Shown here: piece by piece, positions 1 through 7,486 of the stretch
Layout: every line of letters starts with the position of its first letter
Position numbering within the stretch: the first letter of the stretch is position 1
Assembly: GCA_026397675.1 (NCBI GenBank)
Contig: JAPLUH010000235.1
Coordinates: 1-10,418 of the forward strand
Source: Verrucomicrobiota bacterium
GTDB taxonomy: Bacteria > Verrucomicrobiota > Verrucomicrobiia > Limisphaerales > UBA9464
Direction of reading: 5' to 3'
DNA: 10,418 nucleotides
Notes under the pieces: generated by a model
The model's input: the letters and a program-made list of their open reading frames with translations, nothing else
The model's database searches: none
Told to the model about the DNA's origin: nothing
Translations under genes and position numbers: made by a program

Positions 1-750
1 GAACTCATCGTAGGTGGCCATCTGGTCGTTGCCGCGGATGTGTGCCGAGAGGGTGTCCACCGCCTGAAGCAGGGTGCGTCGTCGTTCCAGAATTTTGGGT
101 GTCAGTTGGGCCGGGCAGGCCAGATCGCGGACCTTCCAAGACTTGTCGTTGGGATTCCCTGCCTTGAAGGATTCGTAGCGGCCTCCCAGCCACGCGCTCT
201 TTCCGAGTTCCCAGGTAAAACTAGGGTTCTTGGGGACAGCGATATAGGGAGGCACTTTTCCGACGAACCCTGTCTCATGCGCAACAATGGCACCCATCGC
301 TGGATGATCCCCGAACGGTGTACCAAACTTGCCTGAAAGAACCCAGTTGGTCGCGGTCTCGTGGTGGTCGTTGTCATGCGCGCACGAGCGGACTAGGCAA
401 ACCTTGTCCATCGTCTGCGCCATCTTGGGCAGGAGGTTGCCCACCTTGAGGCCGGTGACGTTGGTGGGGATCTCGGTGTACTTGCCGCGGATTTCCTCAA
501 TGGCTCCGGGCTTCAGGTCAAATGAATCGTGATGCGAAAGGCCACCTCCGAGGTAAACCAGCAGCACCGACTTGGCTCGGGGCCCTTTGCGAATCAACCC
601 GTTGGCAGAACCAGCTAGTGCGCTCTCCCAAGAAAGCACGCTGGGCAGCGAGAGTCCCAGTGGAGCCAGTGCCCCCAGGCGCAAGAAGCCTCGTCGCGAG
701 AGGCCGTTGCATTGGGTTGCATGCCGGGAGGCGAGGGAGATGTCGATCAT
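1..750 (-). CDS. DUF1501 family Tat-exported protein, module B (3' end beyond window)
   Basis: This is the N-terminal 250 codons of a DUF1501 protein; the reading frame is still open at position 1. DUF1501 proteins are usually about 430-490 aa, so roughly half is present. The family belongs to the alkaline phosphatase/sulfatase-like superfamily and has no settled function. Visible features: a twin-arginine signal with SRRGFLRLGAL at residues 18-28, a hydrophobic stretch, and a probable cleavage site near SALAG (43-47). The first metal-site-like segment is YLGGGLSHHDSFDLKPG (66-82), followed by a His/Asp-rich patch, HDNDHH (125-130). The first segment departs from the usual GGPSxxDTFDPKP form seen in the other DUF1501 protein here. 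The ATG at 750 is chosen because it lies 18 nt after the stop of the upstream DUF1553 gene and includes the full Tat signal; no strong ribosome binding site is visible. It is probably co-transcribed with that gene. The family call is firm; the substrate is unknown. Confidence 0.9.
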   Translation of the reverse strand, partial: MIDISLASRHATQCNGLSRRGFLRLGALAPLGLSLPSVLSWESALAGSANGLIRKGPRAKSVLLVYLGGGLSHHDSFDLKPGAIEEIRGKYTEIPTNVTGLKVGNLLPKMAQTMDKVCLVRSCAHDNDHHETATNWVLSGKFGTPFGDHPAMGAIVAHETGFVGKVPPYIAVPKNPSFTWELGKSAWLGGRYESFKAGNPNDKSWKVRDLACPAQLTPKILERRRTLLQAVDTLSAHIRGNDQMATYDEF

Positions 751-768
751 GGCGTGACTCGGTTCCGG

Positions 769-3570
769 TTAGTGGTTGAAGGCGAACTCCTTCGTGTTGA
801 GCAGGGCCCAAAACAAATCGGGCAGCACGTCCTCCGGAGGGGTGCCGGTGCATTGCGCGAGCACCCGTTCCAACTCCACGGCAGTGGGGCGGCGTCCGAC
901 GGTGATGAGGTAAAGTTCTTCGACGAGTCGCGGCCAGTCGGTGGGGGGCTTGGCCGAGGTGATGAGTTCCTTCAGCCGACCTTCGGGATGTTGGATTTTC
1001 TTGGTCATCTCCTCGCCGTTTTGGAGGTGTAGCAATTGTGGCAAGGTCACCTCGCCGCTGCGTTCGCAGGCGCAGGCCGTCACCCGCTCGCTGCGGCCGA
1101 AGAGTGTGAGGAAGTAGCTGCTGACGGTGGGTTCGGGCACTTGCACGGCACGCATTCCCACCGGGAAGCCATCGAACCGATCAGGAACGTCGGTGGCTGA
1201 GCTAATGGCATCGGCCATGACTTCCGCAGGCAGGCGGCGGGCGTAGTAGTGCGAGTAAAACCGGGTGTCGGTTTCGTTGCCGCGCACGGTGCGTGCGCTG
1301 AGTTGATACGTTCGCGAATTGAGGATGAGCCGCATCACGTGCTGGAGGTCGTAGCCGCTTCCGATAAACTCCCGACTGAGCAAGGCCCAGAGTTCCGGAT
1401 TCGAAGGCGGATTGCTGGCGCGGAGATCGTCCACCGGCTCCACCAGACCGGTTCCCAAAAAGTGTTTCCAGAGACGATTGATCATCGCGCCGGCAAAGTA
1501 GGTGTTGTTAGTTGCGGTCAGCCAATCGGCCAACTGGGCCCGCGGATCGGTGTCGGCGCTGAACTCCATCGGCTTACGGTCGAGGGGGCGTGCCTCGACG
1601 TCGCGCAGGGTGCGGGGTTGCCAGGCGCGGGGGATTTTATTCCGGCTTTCAGTTAGTTCGCGTTTCTTGGCAGTGAACTCGCGTTTGCGGTCGCGGAATT
1701 CGTTTTGGGCGGCTTCGAGTTGCTTCGCCCATTCAGGTCCGGTCGTGGGAGTGGCAGTTCCGCCGTCATAGCCCAATGCCAGTAGCTTGGCCTCCGCGTC
1801 TTTTAGTTTCGTTTCTGCCTCCTGCAAACGTTGGGTGCGTTCGCGTTCGTCGCGACTCATGGTGAGTAAGGTAGTGGCCCCGTCGGCGGGTCCCTTGCGG
1901 TCGAGGGTCACGCGATCGAAAAAGGCGGCAAAATGGTAGAAATCGTCCTGGGTGTATTTCTCCAACGGATGGTTGTGGCATCGGGCACAACCAATGCGCG
2001 TGCCCATGAACGCCTGCGCGACGGCATCCGGTGCTTCGCTCTCGGTGGAACGCTTTTCACCGACCAGATACACGTAGTAGCCAATTTCCGGGTGTTGGAC
2101 GGAATCGCCGCTCGCTGTCAGGACGTCGCGCACGAGTGCGTTCCAGGGTCGATGGGAGGCCACTTGATACCGCAGCCATCCGTGGAAGGCGCGGACATTC
2201 TTTGCACCGCGGACGTCATGATCGCGTTCCTTCCGGTTCTGGAACAAATCGGCGAGTTGGAGTGTCCAGTAATCGGCGAACTCAGGGCGCTGGAAGAGGG
2301 AGTCGCTCAGAGTAGCCCGCTTTCCCGGTGAACGGTCGGCTTGAAAGGCGCGCACCTCGTCTGGTGTGGGCAGTGTTCCGAGGGTGTCGAGCATGGCCCG
2401 ACGCAAGAAGGTCGCGTCATCGCACCGAGGCGACGGGGGAAGGTTCAATGACTGCAACTTGGCGAAGACCGAGACATCCACGGGATTCTGAGCGCGGGTG
2501 AACTTCCACCCCTCGACCACGTTGGTGAACGGAATGGTCACTCGGACAATTTCAACGAGTCCCTGGAAATGAATCCGGATAGCGGTCTCGCCGGGACGGA
2601 CTGCTCGGATACGCCCTTCCGGAGTGACGGTGGCGATGTTCTGGTCGTTGGAAAAAAACTGGGAAAGCCAGGTGACGTCTCGGATGCGCCCATCAGGCCA
2701 GTGGGCGCGTGTCAGCAGTTGCTGGGTTTCGCCGGGAGCGAGAATGCGGCTCAAAACCGAGCGTTTTGCGACTAGCGGATCCGATTGTGTGGGAGCCGAT
2801 GGGGCGGGGATTCCGGCGAGGATTTCCAATTGGCTGGCATCGGTTTCCTCCTCGGCTGGCAAGGGTCCTGGTGCTCGGGCGGTGATCCACTCCGCCAAGG
2901 TGCGGTGATAGCGGGAGCCTTCGGCAAAGCGTGCTTTGCCTTCATGCGGAACCAGGCCCAGTGGCTTGGTGATGAACAGAGACTCTTCAGGGAAGGCGGG
3001 GTTGATTCGGCGTCCGCTGACATCATTCGCGACCCAGCCGTAGTCGTGTTCTGGAGCGTAACCTCGCAGCGACAATTTGAAGCCGTTCTGTCCGGCCAGC
3101 TTGCCATGGCATGAGCCCATGTTGCAGCCCGAGCGGGTGAGCAGCGGTTCAATTTCCTGTCGGAACGACGGTGGGATCCGGTGGGCGGCGTCGTGCACCC
3201 CCACGGCGATACGGTGGGTCTGTCCTCCGAAACGGACCAAGACCTGGGCCGCGCCATCACCCACGGCGTGAATCAGGCCATTGGAAGTGACCGTGAGTAT
3301 TCGCTCATCCGTGCTGCTGAAGTGGGCCGCCTGCGTGACGTCTCGAAATAGGTTGGTGAGCCCTGAGCGCGAATCCGCGGGTGCCGAGACCAGAACTCCG
3401 TGCACGTCATCGGCCCCTCGCAAATCCAATCGAGCCGGTTGAACCCACAGTTGAGCACCAACAACGTCGTAGGTCAGCACTAGCCCAGTCACCGCAAACA
3501 CAGTCATCCGAGCGCAGGAGCGCCAGAATGCTTGCAGGGCTGGGCGGGGGATGGACATAGGAGGCAGCAT
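769..3570 (-). CDS. BIG2/CX4CH-DUF1549-DUF1553 (PSCyt2-PSD1) protein, module B
   Basis: A 933-aa exported protein of the planctomycete/verrucomicrobial cytochrome-like group; its function is not established. Order of parts: a signal peptide (about 1-40, hydrophobic core around MTVFAVTGLVL); an Ig-like BIG2-type region (about 41-125); a cytochrome-like segment with CNMGSCHG at 149-156, which is CX4CH rather than CxxCH; a second Ig-like region (about 268-346, with VTPEGRIRAVRPGETAIRI); DUF1549 (about 365-555) with a canonical CARCH motif at 528-532; a charged coiled coil (about 573-645); and DUF1553 (about 675-925), with the conserved CACERSGEVTLPQLLHLQNG stretch at 833-852. Start choice: ATG at 3570 gives a credible signal peptide; the ATG at 3558 (MSIPRP) is an alternative. 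The best Shine-Dalgarno (GGAGGT, 3588-3593) is 17 nt from the 3570 start, which is unusually far. The gene follows a hairpin-rich intergenic region and precedes a DUF1501 gene by 18 nt, the usual partner. The family call is firm. Confidence 0.93.
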   Translation of the reverse strand: MLPPMSIPRPALQAFWRSCARMTVFAVTGLVLTYDVVGAQLWVQPARLDLRGADDVHGVLVSAPADSRSGLTNLFRDVTQAAHFSSTDERILTVTSNGLIHAVGDGAAQVLVRFGGQTHRIAVGVHDAAHRIPPSFRQEIEPLLTRSGCNMGSCHGKLAGQNGFKLSLRGYAPEHDYGWVANDVSGRRINPAFPEESLFITKPLGLVPHEGKARFAEGSRYHRTLAEWITARAPGPLPAEEETDASQLEILAGIPAPSAPTQSDPLVAKRSVLSRILAPGETQQLLTRAHWPDGRIRDVTWLSQFFSNDQNIATVTPEGRIRAVRPGETAIRIHFQGLVEIVRVTIPFTNVVEGWKFTRAQNPVDVSVFAKLQSLNLPPSPRCDDATFLRRAMLDTLGTLPTPDEVRAFQADRSPGKRATLSDSLFQRPEFADYWTLQLADLFQNRKERDHDVRGAKNVRAFHGWLRYQVASHRPWNALVRDVLTASGDSVQHPEIGYYVYLVGEKRSTESEAPDAVAQAFMGTRIGCARCHNHPLEKYTQDDFYHFAAFFDRVTLDRKGPADGATTLLTMSRDERERTQRLQEAETKLKDAEAKLLALGYDGGTATPTTGPEWAKQLEAAQNEFRDRKREFTAKKRELTESRNKIPRAWQPRTLRDVEARPLDRKPMEFSADTDPRAQLADWLTATNNTYFAGAMINRLWKHFLGTGLVEPVDDLRASNPPSNPELWALLSREFIGSGYDLQHVMRLILNSRTYQLSARTVRGNETDTRFYSHYYARRLPAEVMADAISSATDVPDRFDGFPVGMRAVQVPEPTVSSYFLTLFGRSERVTACACERSGEVTLPQLLHLQNGEEMTKKIQHPEGRLKELITSAKPPTDWPRLVEELYLITVGRRPTAVELERVLAQCTGTPPEDVLPDLFWALLNTKEFAFNH

Positions 3571-3587
3571 GTTCCGCCATGAATCCC

Positions 3588-3593
3588 ACCTCC
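3588..3593 (-). promoter_or_regulatory. Strong Shine-Dalgarno, oddly spaced from the DUF1549/DUF1553 start
   Basis: On the minus strand this reads GGAGGT. It is 7 nt before an ATG at 3580, but that ATG opens a different frame encoding only a 57-aa ORF ending at 3407. The in-frame ATG of the 933-aa gene (3570) is 17 nt away. The 3570 start is kept because its N-terminus looks like a signal peptide and the 57-aa product does not look like a known protein. Confidence 0.45.
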
Positions 3594-3627
3594 AACTTGT
3601 TTTTCGCTGGAGTGGCCGTTTCGGGGT

Positions 3628-3677
3628 CTTCGGAAAGGTATTTGGGTGAGTGCCCAGTACCGGGCTGGCTTCGGAAA
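3628..3677. promoter_or_regulatory. Dyad flanked by a direct repeat: possible operator
   Basis: Two copies of CTTCGGAAA (3628-3636 and 3669-3677) lie 41 bp apart in the same orientation, about four helical turns. Between them is a near-perfect 14-bp palindrome, GCCCAGTACCGGGC (3652-3665), with one mismatched pair. The spot is 58-107 bp upstream of the 933-aa gene start, where a regulator could bind. In RNA the dyad would form only a short stem with a GTAC loop. No protein partner can be named from the window, and chance remains possible in GC-rich DNA. Confidence 0.25.
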
Positions 3678-3713
3678 ACCTGCCTGCGTGCGTGTCTTCA
3701 CGGAACGCCTCCT

Positions 3714-3736
3714 AAAAAATGTGTCAGCCCTGACAC
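3714..3736 (-). terminator. Probable intrinsic terminator after module A
   Basis: Read on the minus strand, GTGTCAG GG CTGACAC is a perfect inverted repeat (3721-3736), in practice a 6-bp stem with a GGGC loop. It is followed by A and then six T residues (3719-3714). It lies about 105 nt past the stop of the module A DUF1501 gene and about 145 nt before the module B start, the right place to separate the two modules. The short stem suggests partial rather than complete termination. Its left arm is shared with another hairpin (3732-3748). Confidence 0.55.
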
Positions 3737-3748
3737 GATCTCCGTGTC
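3732..3748 (-). promoter_or_regulatory. Competing hairpin overlapping the terminator (antiterminator-like)
   Basis: On the minus strand GACACG GAGAT CGTGTC forms a perfect 6-bp stem with a 5-nt loop. Its 3' arm uses the same GTGTC bases that form the 5' arm of the terminator hairpin at 3721-3736. The two structures therefore cannot form together. This is the layout of an attenuator or riboswitch expression platform, although no known aptamer is recognised. Confidence 0.35.
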
Positions 3749-3760
3749 GGTTGCACGACT

Positions 3761-3784
3761 GCGCCTGAGTCACCAGTCAGGCGC
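3761..3784 (-). repeat. Perfect 8-bp inverted repeat (hairpin) downstream of DUF1501
   Basis: GCGCCTGA and TCAGGCGC are exact reverse complements separated by 8 nt. The hairpin is GC-rich and starts 57 nt after the DUF1501 stop codon. No T-run follows it directly, so alone it is not a standard intrinsic terminator. It could protect the 3' end of the module A mRNA or form the first element of the structured region continuing to 3714. The rest of the 3571-3841 gap holds an AT-rich patch around 3797-3815 with a TATACC hexamer (minus strand, 3810-3815) but no convincing -35 partner. Confidence 0.45.
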
Positions 3785-3841
3785 CGCCGCCGTCTGGTAT
3801 TGATTAACGGGTATAGGACGACGGATACGAACTTGCCGGTG

Positions 3842-5254
3842 TCAGGCCAGAATTTCCCGGATCACCCGACTGTCGCCATCGATTTGAGTGAGGCGTTGCT
3901 GGAGGCCTTGGAAGTAGTAGGTGATCTTGTCGTGCTGTAGGCCGAGCAAGTGCAAGATCGTGGCATGCAAGTCACGGACTTGAACCGGGTTCTCGGTCGC
4001 GCGGAATCCGAAATCATCGGTCGCTCCATAGACCGTGCCGCCCCGAATGCCTCCACCCGCCATCCAGACGGAGTAACCGTAGGGGCTGTGATCCCGGCCA
4101 TCGGCCCCTTCGGAAGTGGGCGTGCGTCCGAATTCTCCGCCCCAGATGATGAGCGTGGAATCTAACAAACCCCGAGCCTTCAAATCCGTGATGAGAGCAG
4201 TGATGGGCTTGTCGATTTGGCGGCCGTTGCGGAGGTGCTTGGAATCGTTGCCACCGTGGGTATCCCAGCCGTCACCGCCGCCACCGTGGTAGAGTTGGAC
4301 AAAGCGCACACCCCGCTCGACAAGACGTCGGGCGCTGAGGCATTGGGTGCCGAAGGAGCGCGTGAGGTTGTTGTCTAAACCATAGAGCGCCTTCGTGCTT
4401 TCCGATTCGCGGGTCAGGTCCACGGCTTCGGGCGCAGCGGACTGCATGCGGTAGGCCAGTTCATAAGCCGCGATGCGCGCGGAGAGCGGGTCGTCGTTGT
4501 TCTGTTCGGCGAGGGAGTGGCGGTTGAGGCGTTGTGAAAAATCGAGCACGCGGCGCTGATCGTCACCGCCGATCGACTGAGGTCGGTCGAGATACTGGAT
4601 GGGCACCCCGCTCAGGCTTAATTCGGTCGCCGAATACACGGCCGGCAGAAATCCGTTGCCGTAGGTCATCGGGCCTCCCTTGAGCGGGCCATCGCGCATC
4701 ACGACATATCCCGGCAAGTTCTGGGAGGCCGATCCCAATCCATACATCGCCCACGAACCGAGGCTGGGGCGGCCCATCAAACGGGCTCCGGAATGCGCCA
4801 TGTAGAGGGCCGGCGCGTGGTTGAACTCGGTGTGGTGACAACTCCGGATCACCGCCAGTTCATCGGCCACACTGGGCAAGTGTTCAAAGATATCCGACAA
4901 TTCGAGACCCGACTGGCCGCATTTCCGGAAGGTGCGCTTGCTGGCCAGCACCTTGGCGGTACTCGTCTTGGTGAACTCCAGGTTTAAATTCCCGAAGCTC
5001 GCCGGCAGCGTTTGGCCTGAATACTTCGCCAGCAACGGCTTGGGATCAAAAGTGTCCACCTGACTGGGCCCTCCGTGCATGAACAGCGAGATGACGGCCT
5101 TGGCCCGCGGCGCCCGGTGGGGACCGGGAATGATCGTGGGACGCTCCGTGGCACCGGCCTCACGACTCATCAAATCCAACAGCGCCAGCCATCCGATGCC
5201 CATGCCGCTGCGGCTCAGGAACTCTCTTCGGGAAGAAGGGGGAATTAAACTCAC
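3842..5254 (-). CDS. DUF1501 family Tat-exported protein, module A
   Basis: A 470-aa full-length DUF1501 protein, a normal length for the family, which has an alkaline phosphatase/sulfatase-like fold by classification but no proven substrate. The Tat signal is SRREFLSRSGMG at 8-19, followed by a hydrophobic stretch (WLALLDLM). Conserved segments: FMHGGPSQVDTFDPKP (58-73), HHTEFNHAP (140-148), YHGGGGDGWDTHGGN (322-336), WGGEFGRTPTSEGADGRDHSP (371-391, given with its key Asp388/His389) and the C-terminal VRDLHATILHLLG (426-438, His430). These supply the Asp/His residues expected of a metal site. The start is a GTG at 5254; it is preferred because the next in-frame Met (residue 18) would delete the twin arginines. 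It begins 10 nt after the TAA of the DUF1549/DUF1553 gene with no clear Shine-Dalgarno, suggesting translational coupling. A terminator-like hairpin follows at 3714-3736. Confidence 0.95.
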   Translation of the reverse strand: MSLIPPSSRREFLSRSGMGIGWLALLDLMSREAGATERPTIIPGPHRAPRAKAVISLFMHGGPSQVDTFDPKPLLAKYSGQTLPASFGNLNLEFTKTSTAKVLASKRTFRKCGQSGLELSDIFEHLPSVADELAVIRSCHHTEFNHAPALYMAHSGARLMGRPSLGSWAMYGLGSASQNLPGYVVMRDGPLKGGPMTYGNGFLPAVYSATELSLSGVPIQYLDRPQSIGGDDQRRVLDFSQRLNRHSLAEQNNDDPLSARIAAYELAYRMQSAAPEAVDLTRESESTKALYGLDNNLTRSFGTQCLSARRLVERGVRFVQLYHGGGGDGWDTHGGNDSKHLRNGRQIDKPITALITDLKARGLLDSTLIIWGGEFGRTPTSEGADGRDHSPYGYSVWMAGGGIRGGTVYGATDDFGFRATENPVQVRDLHATILHLLGLQHDKITYYFQGLQQRLTQIDGDSRVIREILA

Positions 5255-5264
5255 GGTGGCAGGC

Positions 5265-7478
5265 TTAGTTAGAGTAGATGAATTCGGTGGTGTTCATGAG
5301 GGCCAGGCAGAACTCGCGCAAGGCGATGCTCTGCGCGGCTGCGGCGCCGGCTGACGCATGGGCCGCTTGAGCGGCTGTGATGAACTCTTGGGCCATCCGC
5401 TCTTCAGTGCGGGTCGGGGTGCGGTTGTAGGCCAGCAACCACGCGCGTTTCACGATGGACTCCAAGTCTCTTCCCGCATCGTGTTCCAAACGAGCGGCCA
5501 TGGCCTGCGACTGCTGCACAACGATCCCGTTGTTCAGCAAGGTGAGGGCTTGAGCCGGCACGGTCGTGGTTTGACGCACCGGGCAACTGACGGCCGTGTT
5601 CGGTGGATCAAAGGCCTCGAAGAACGGGAAGCGGAAGGAACGACGATTCAGAATGTAGAGGGCGCGACGGTCTTGTTCAGCGGTCACGGGCCATTTCAGT
5701 TCGCGTTTGTTTTCAAGGTCGTACATGCCCTTCAACTCTCCCTCGGTGAGTCGGGGCACGAAGGGTTTACCGAACTGCCGTTGGTCCAGCGACCCAGCCG
5801 CGGCGTGCAACTGATCCCAGACTTCTTCGGCTTCCAGTTGGCGGCGCGAAAAGCCGGAGAGCCAACGGTTCTCCGAGTCCAAAGCCAGAGACTGGGCATC
5901 CCTCACCGCGGACTGCTGGTAGGTGGCCGATAGGATGAGTTGCCGATGCACTCGTTTGAGGCTCCAGCCGCTTTCCATGAATTCGGATGCCAACCAGTCG
6001 AGCAGTTCCGGGTGGGACGGTGGAGAACCTTGAGTGCCGAGATCGTTCGGGGTCGTCGCCAATGCCTGACCGAAGTGCCATTGCCACAGGCGATTCACCA
6101 TCACCCGTGCTGTCAGTGGATTTTCGGGCGAGACAAGCCAGCGGGCGAGGCGGGCTCGTCGACGAGTGTTTTCGCCGGTGCCGGTTTCCAAGGGTCCGCC
6201 ACCGGGCAGGAAACCCGGTAGGGCCGGGCCGATGAGCCGAGCGGGTTGGTGGAGGTTGCCACGCTTCAGAAGGCGAATAGGCAACGGGGGATTCGCGTGT
6301 CGCACCGCGCGATGGGCGGTGCGTTCTCCCTGGCCCCAGGCTTTGGAGCGGGTGTTACGATTCCAGGTTTCACTAGCTGCGAAAATGGCCTCCAAACCGA
6401 AGTAATCCCGCTGAGTAATCGGGTCGTACTTGTGGTCATGGCAATTGGCACAGCCGACGGTCAAACCCAAGGCCATCTCGCTGAGGGTGCTCACCTGATC
6501 GGTTCGCCGTACGTACTCCAACATCTCGGGATAGGCGTCTAACGCATTGGGCCATTCCCCCAGCGTCCAGACCGCCACGGCGTCATGCATGGCTTCGGCT
6601 TGTTCGGGCCAGAGTTCGTCGCCGCCGACCTGTTCCATGAGGAAACGGTCGTAGGGTTTGTCGTCATTTAGGCTGCGGACGACATAGTCGCGGTAGCGCC
6701 ACGCCTGTTCATAGAAGATGTCCGTCTCGTAGCCGCCTGAGTCCGCATAGCGCACTACATCCAGCCAATGACGGGCCCAGCGCTCACCATAGGCGGGGGA
6801 TGACAACAGGCGATCGACCACCTGCTCGAAGGCATGCGGGTTTCGAGAGCGGGTGAAGGATTCGATTTGGTCGGGACTCGGGGGTAACCCGGTGAGATCG
6901 AACGAGACGCGGCGCAGGAGCGCTTCTTTCGTGGCCGGTCCCGTGGGTTTCAATCCGGCGTTGCGCAACTTCTGCAGGACGAAGGCATCGATGGGCGAGG
7001 TGATCCAGGAGTTGGACTCCTGGGGAAGTTGCGGTTTTCTCAGAGTCCGAAACGACCAGTGGTCGGCGGCTTTCTGCTTCTGAGGATCGGGTTCGTCGGC
7101 CTGGTCTGGCCATGGGGCCCCACGGTCGATCCAGGTCTGGATGAGTCGGATTTGTGCCGGGCTGAGACGTTCGCCTTTGGGCGGCATTCGCTGGTCGTCG
7201 AGCGACGAGTTGATGCGTTGAACTAACGGGCTTGCGGCGCTGTTGCCCGGCAAGAGAACCGGGCCGGTGTCTCCTCCCTCCATGGCCCGAGGCCGCGTGG
7301 CCAGCGAGAACCCGCCTTTGTCTTTGTCCGGGCCGTGACAGGAGTAGCAGTGGGTTTGAAAAAGAGGCCGTATGTCTCGGACGAAATCCACCGAGCTCGC
7401 CGGTTGGCCGGTCAGGCGAAGACCGCAGAGGGTTGCCATCGCGACCGCGGCCATGCTCAGCCATCGGGGGGATTCCAT
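5265..7478 (-). CDS. PSCyt1-DUF1549-DUF1553 cytochrome-type protein, module A
   Basis: A 737-aa exported protein of the planctomycete cytochrome C group, widespread in PVC bacteria but of unproven function. Order of parts: an N-terminal signal (about 1-27); a PSCyt1 cytochrome c domain (about 30-122) with CYSCH at 44-48 and a likely axial Met in RMPPKG (97-102, Met98); DUF1549/PSCyt2 (about 160-370) with FDLTGLPPSP (193-202) and a second CxxCH, CANCHDHKYDPITQRDYF (343-360); a short linker containing LKRGN (404-408); and DUF1553/PSD1 (about 440-730) with NRLWQWHFG (462-470), SCPVRQTTTVPAQALTLLNN (631-650) and a terminal MNTTEFIYSN. It is expected to bind one or two c-type haems outside the cytoplasm. 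ATG at 7478 is chosen because it precedes the signal peptide; the ribosome binding site is weak. It is followed after 10 nt by its DUF1501 partner. The middle linker is short compared with larger relatives. Family assignment is firm. Confidence 0.95.
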   Translation of the reverse strand: MESPRWLSMAAVAMATLCGLRLTGQPASSVDFVRDIRPLFQTHCYSCHGPDKDKGGFSLATRPRAMEGGDTGPVLLPGNSAASPLVQRINSSLDDQRMPPKGERLSPAQIRLIQTWIDRGAPWPDQADEPDPQKQKAADHWSFRTLRKPQLPQESNSWITSPIDAFVLQKLRNAGLKPTGPATKEALLRRVSFDLTGLPPSPDQIESFTRSRNPHAFEQVVDRLLSSPAYGERWARHWLDVVRYADSGGYETDIFYEQAWRYRDYVVRSLNDDKPYDRFLMEQVGGDELWPEQAEAMHDAVAVWTLGEWPNALDAYPEMLEYVRRTDQVSTLSEMALGLTVGCANCHDHKYDPITQRDYFGLEAIFAASETWNRNTRSKAWGQGERTAHRAVRHANPPLPIRLLKRGNLHQPARLIGPALPGFLPGGGPLETGTGENTRRRARLARWLVSPENPLTARVMVNRLWQWHFGQALATTPNDLGTQGSPPSHPELLDWLASEFMESGWSLKRVHRQLILSATYQQSAVRDAQSLALDSENRWLSGFSRRQLEAEEVWDQLHAAAGSLDQRQFGKPFVPRLTEGELKGMYDLENKRELKWPVTAEQDRRALYILNRRSFRFPFFEAFDPPNTAVSCPVRQTTTVPAQALTLLNNGIVVQQSQAMAARLEHDAGRDLESIVKRAWLLAYNRTPTRTEERMAQEFITAAQAAHASAGAAAAQSIALREFCLALMNTTEFIYSN

Positions 7479-7486
7479 GAGGTAAA

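Noticed and set aside
769..7478. Module B as a recent tandem duplication of module A
   Set aside because: The paired proteins differ in domain order, length (933 versus 737 aa) and conserved motif wording, so any shared origin is old.
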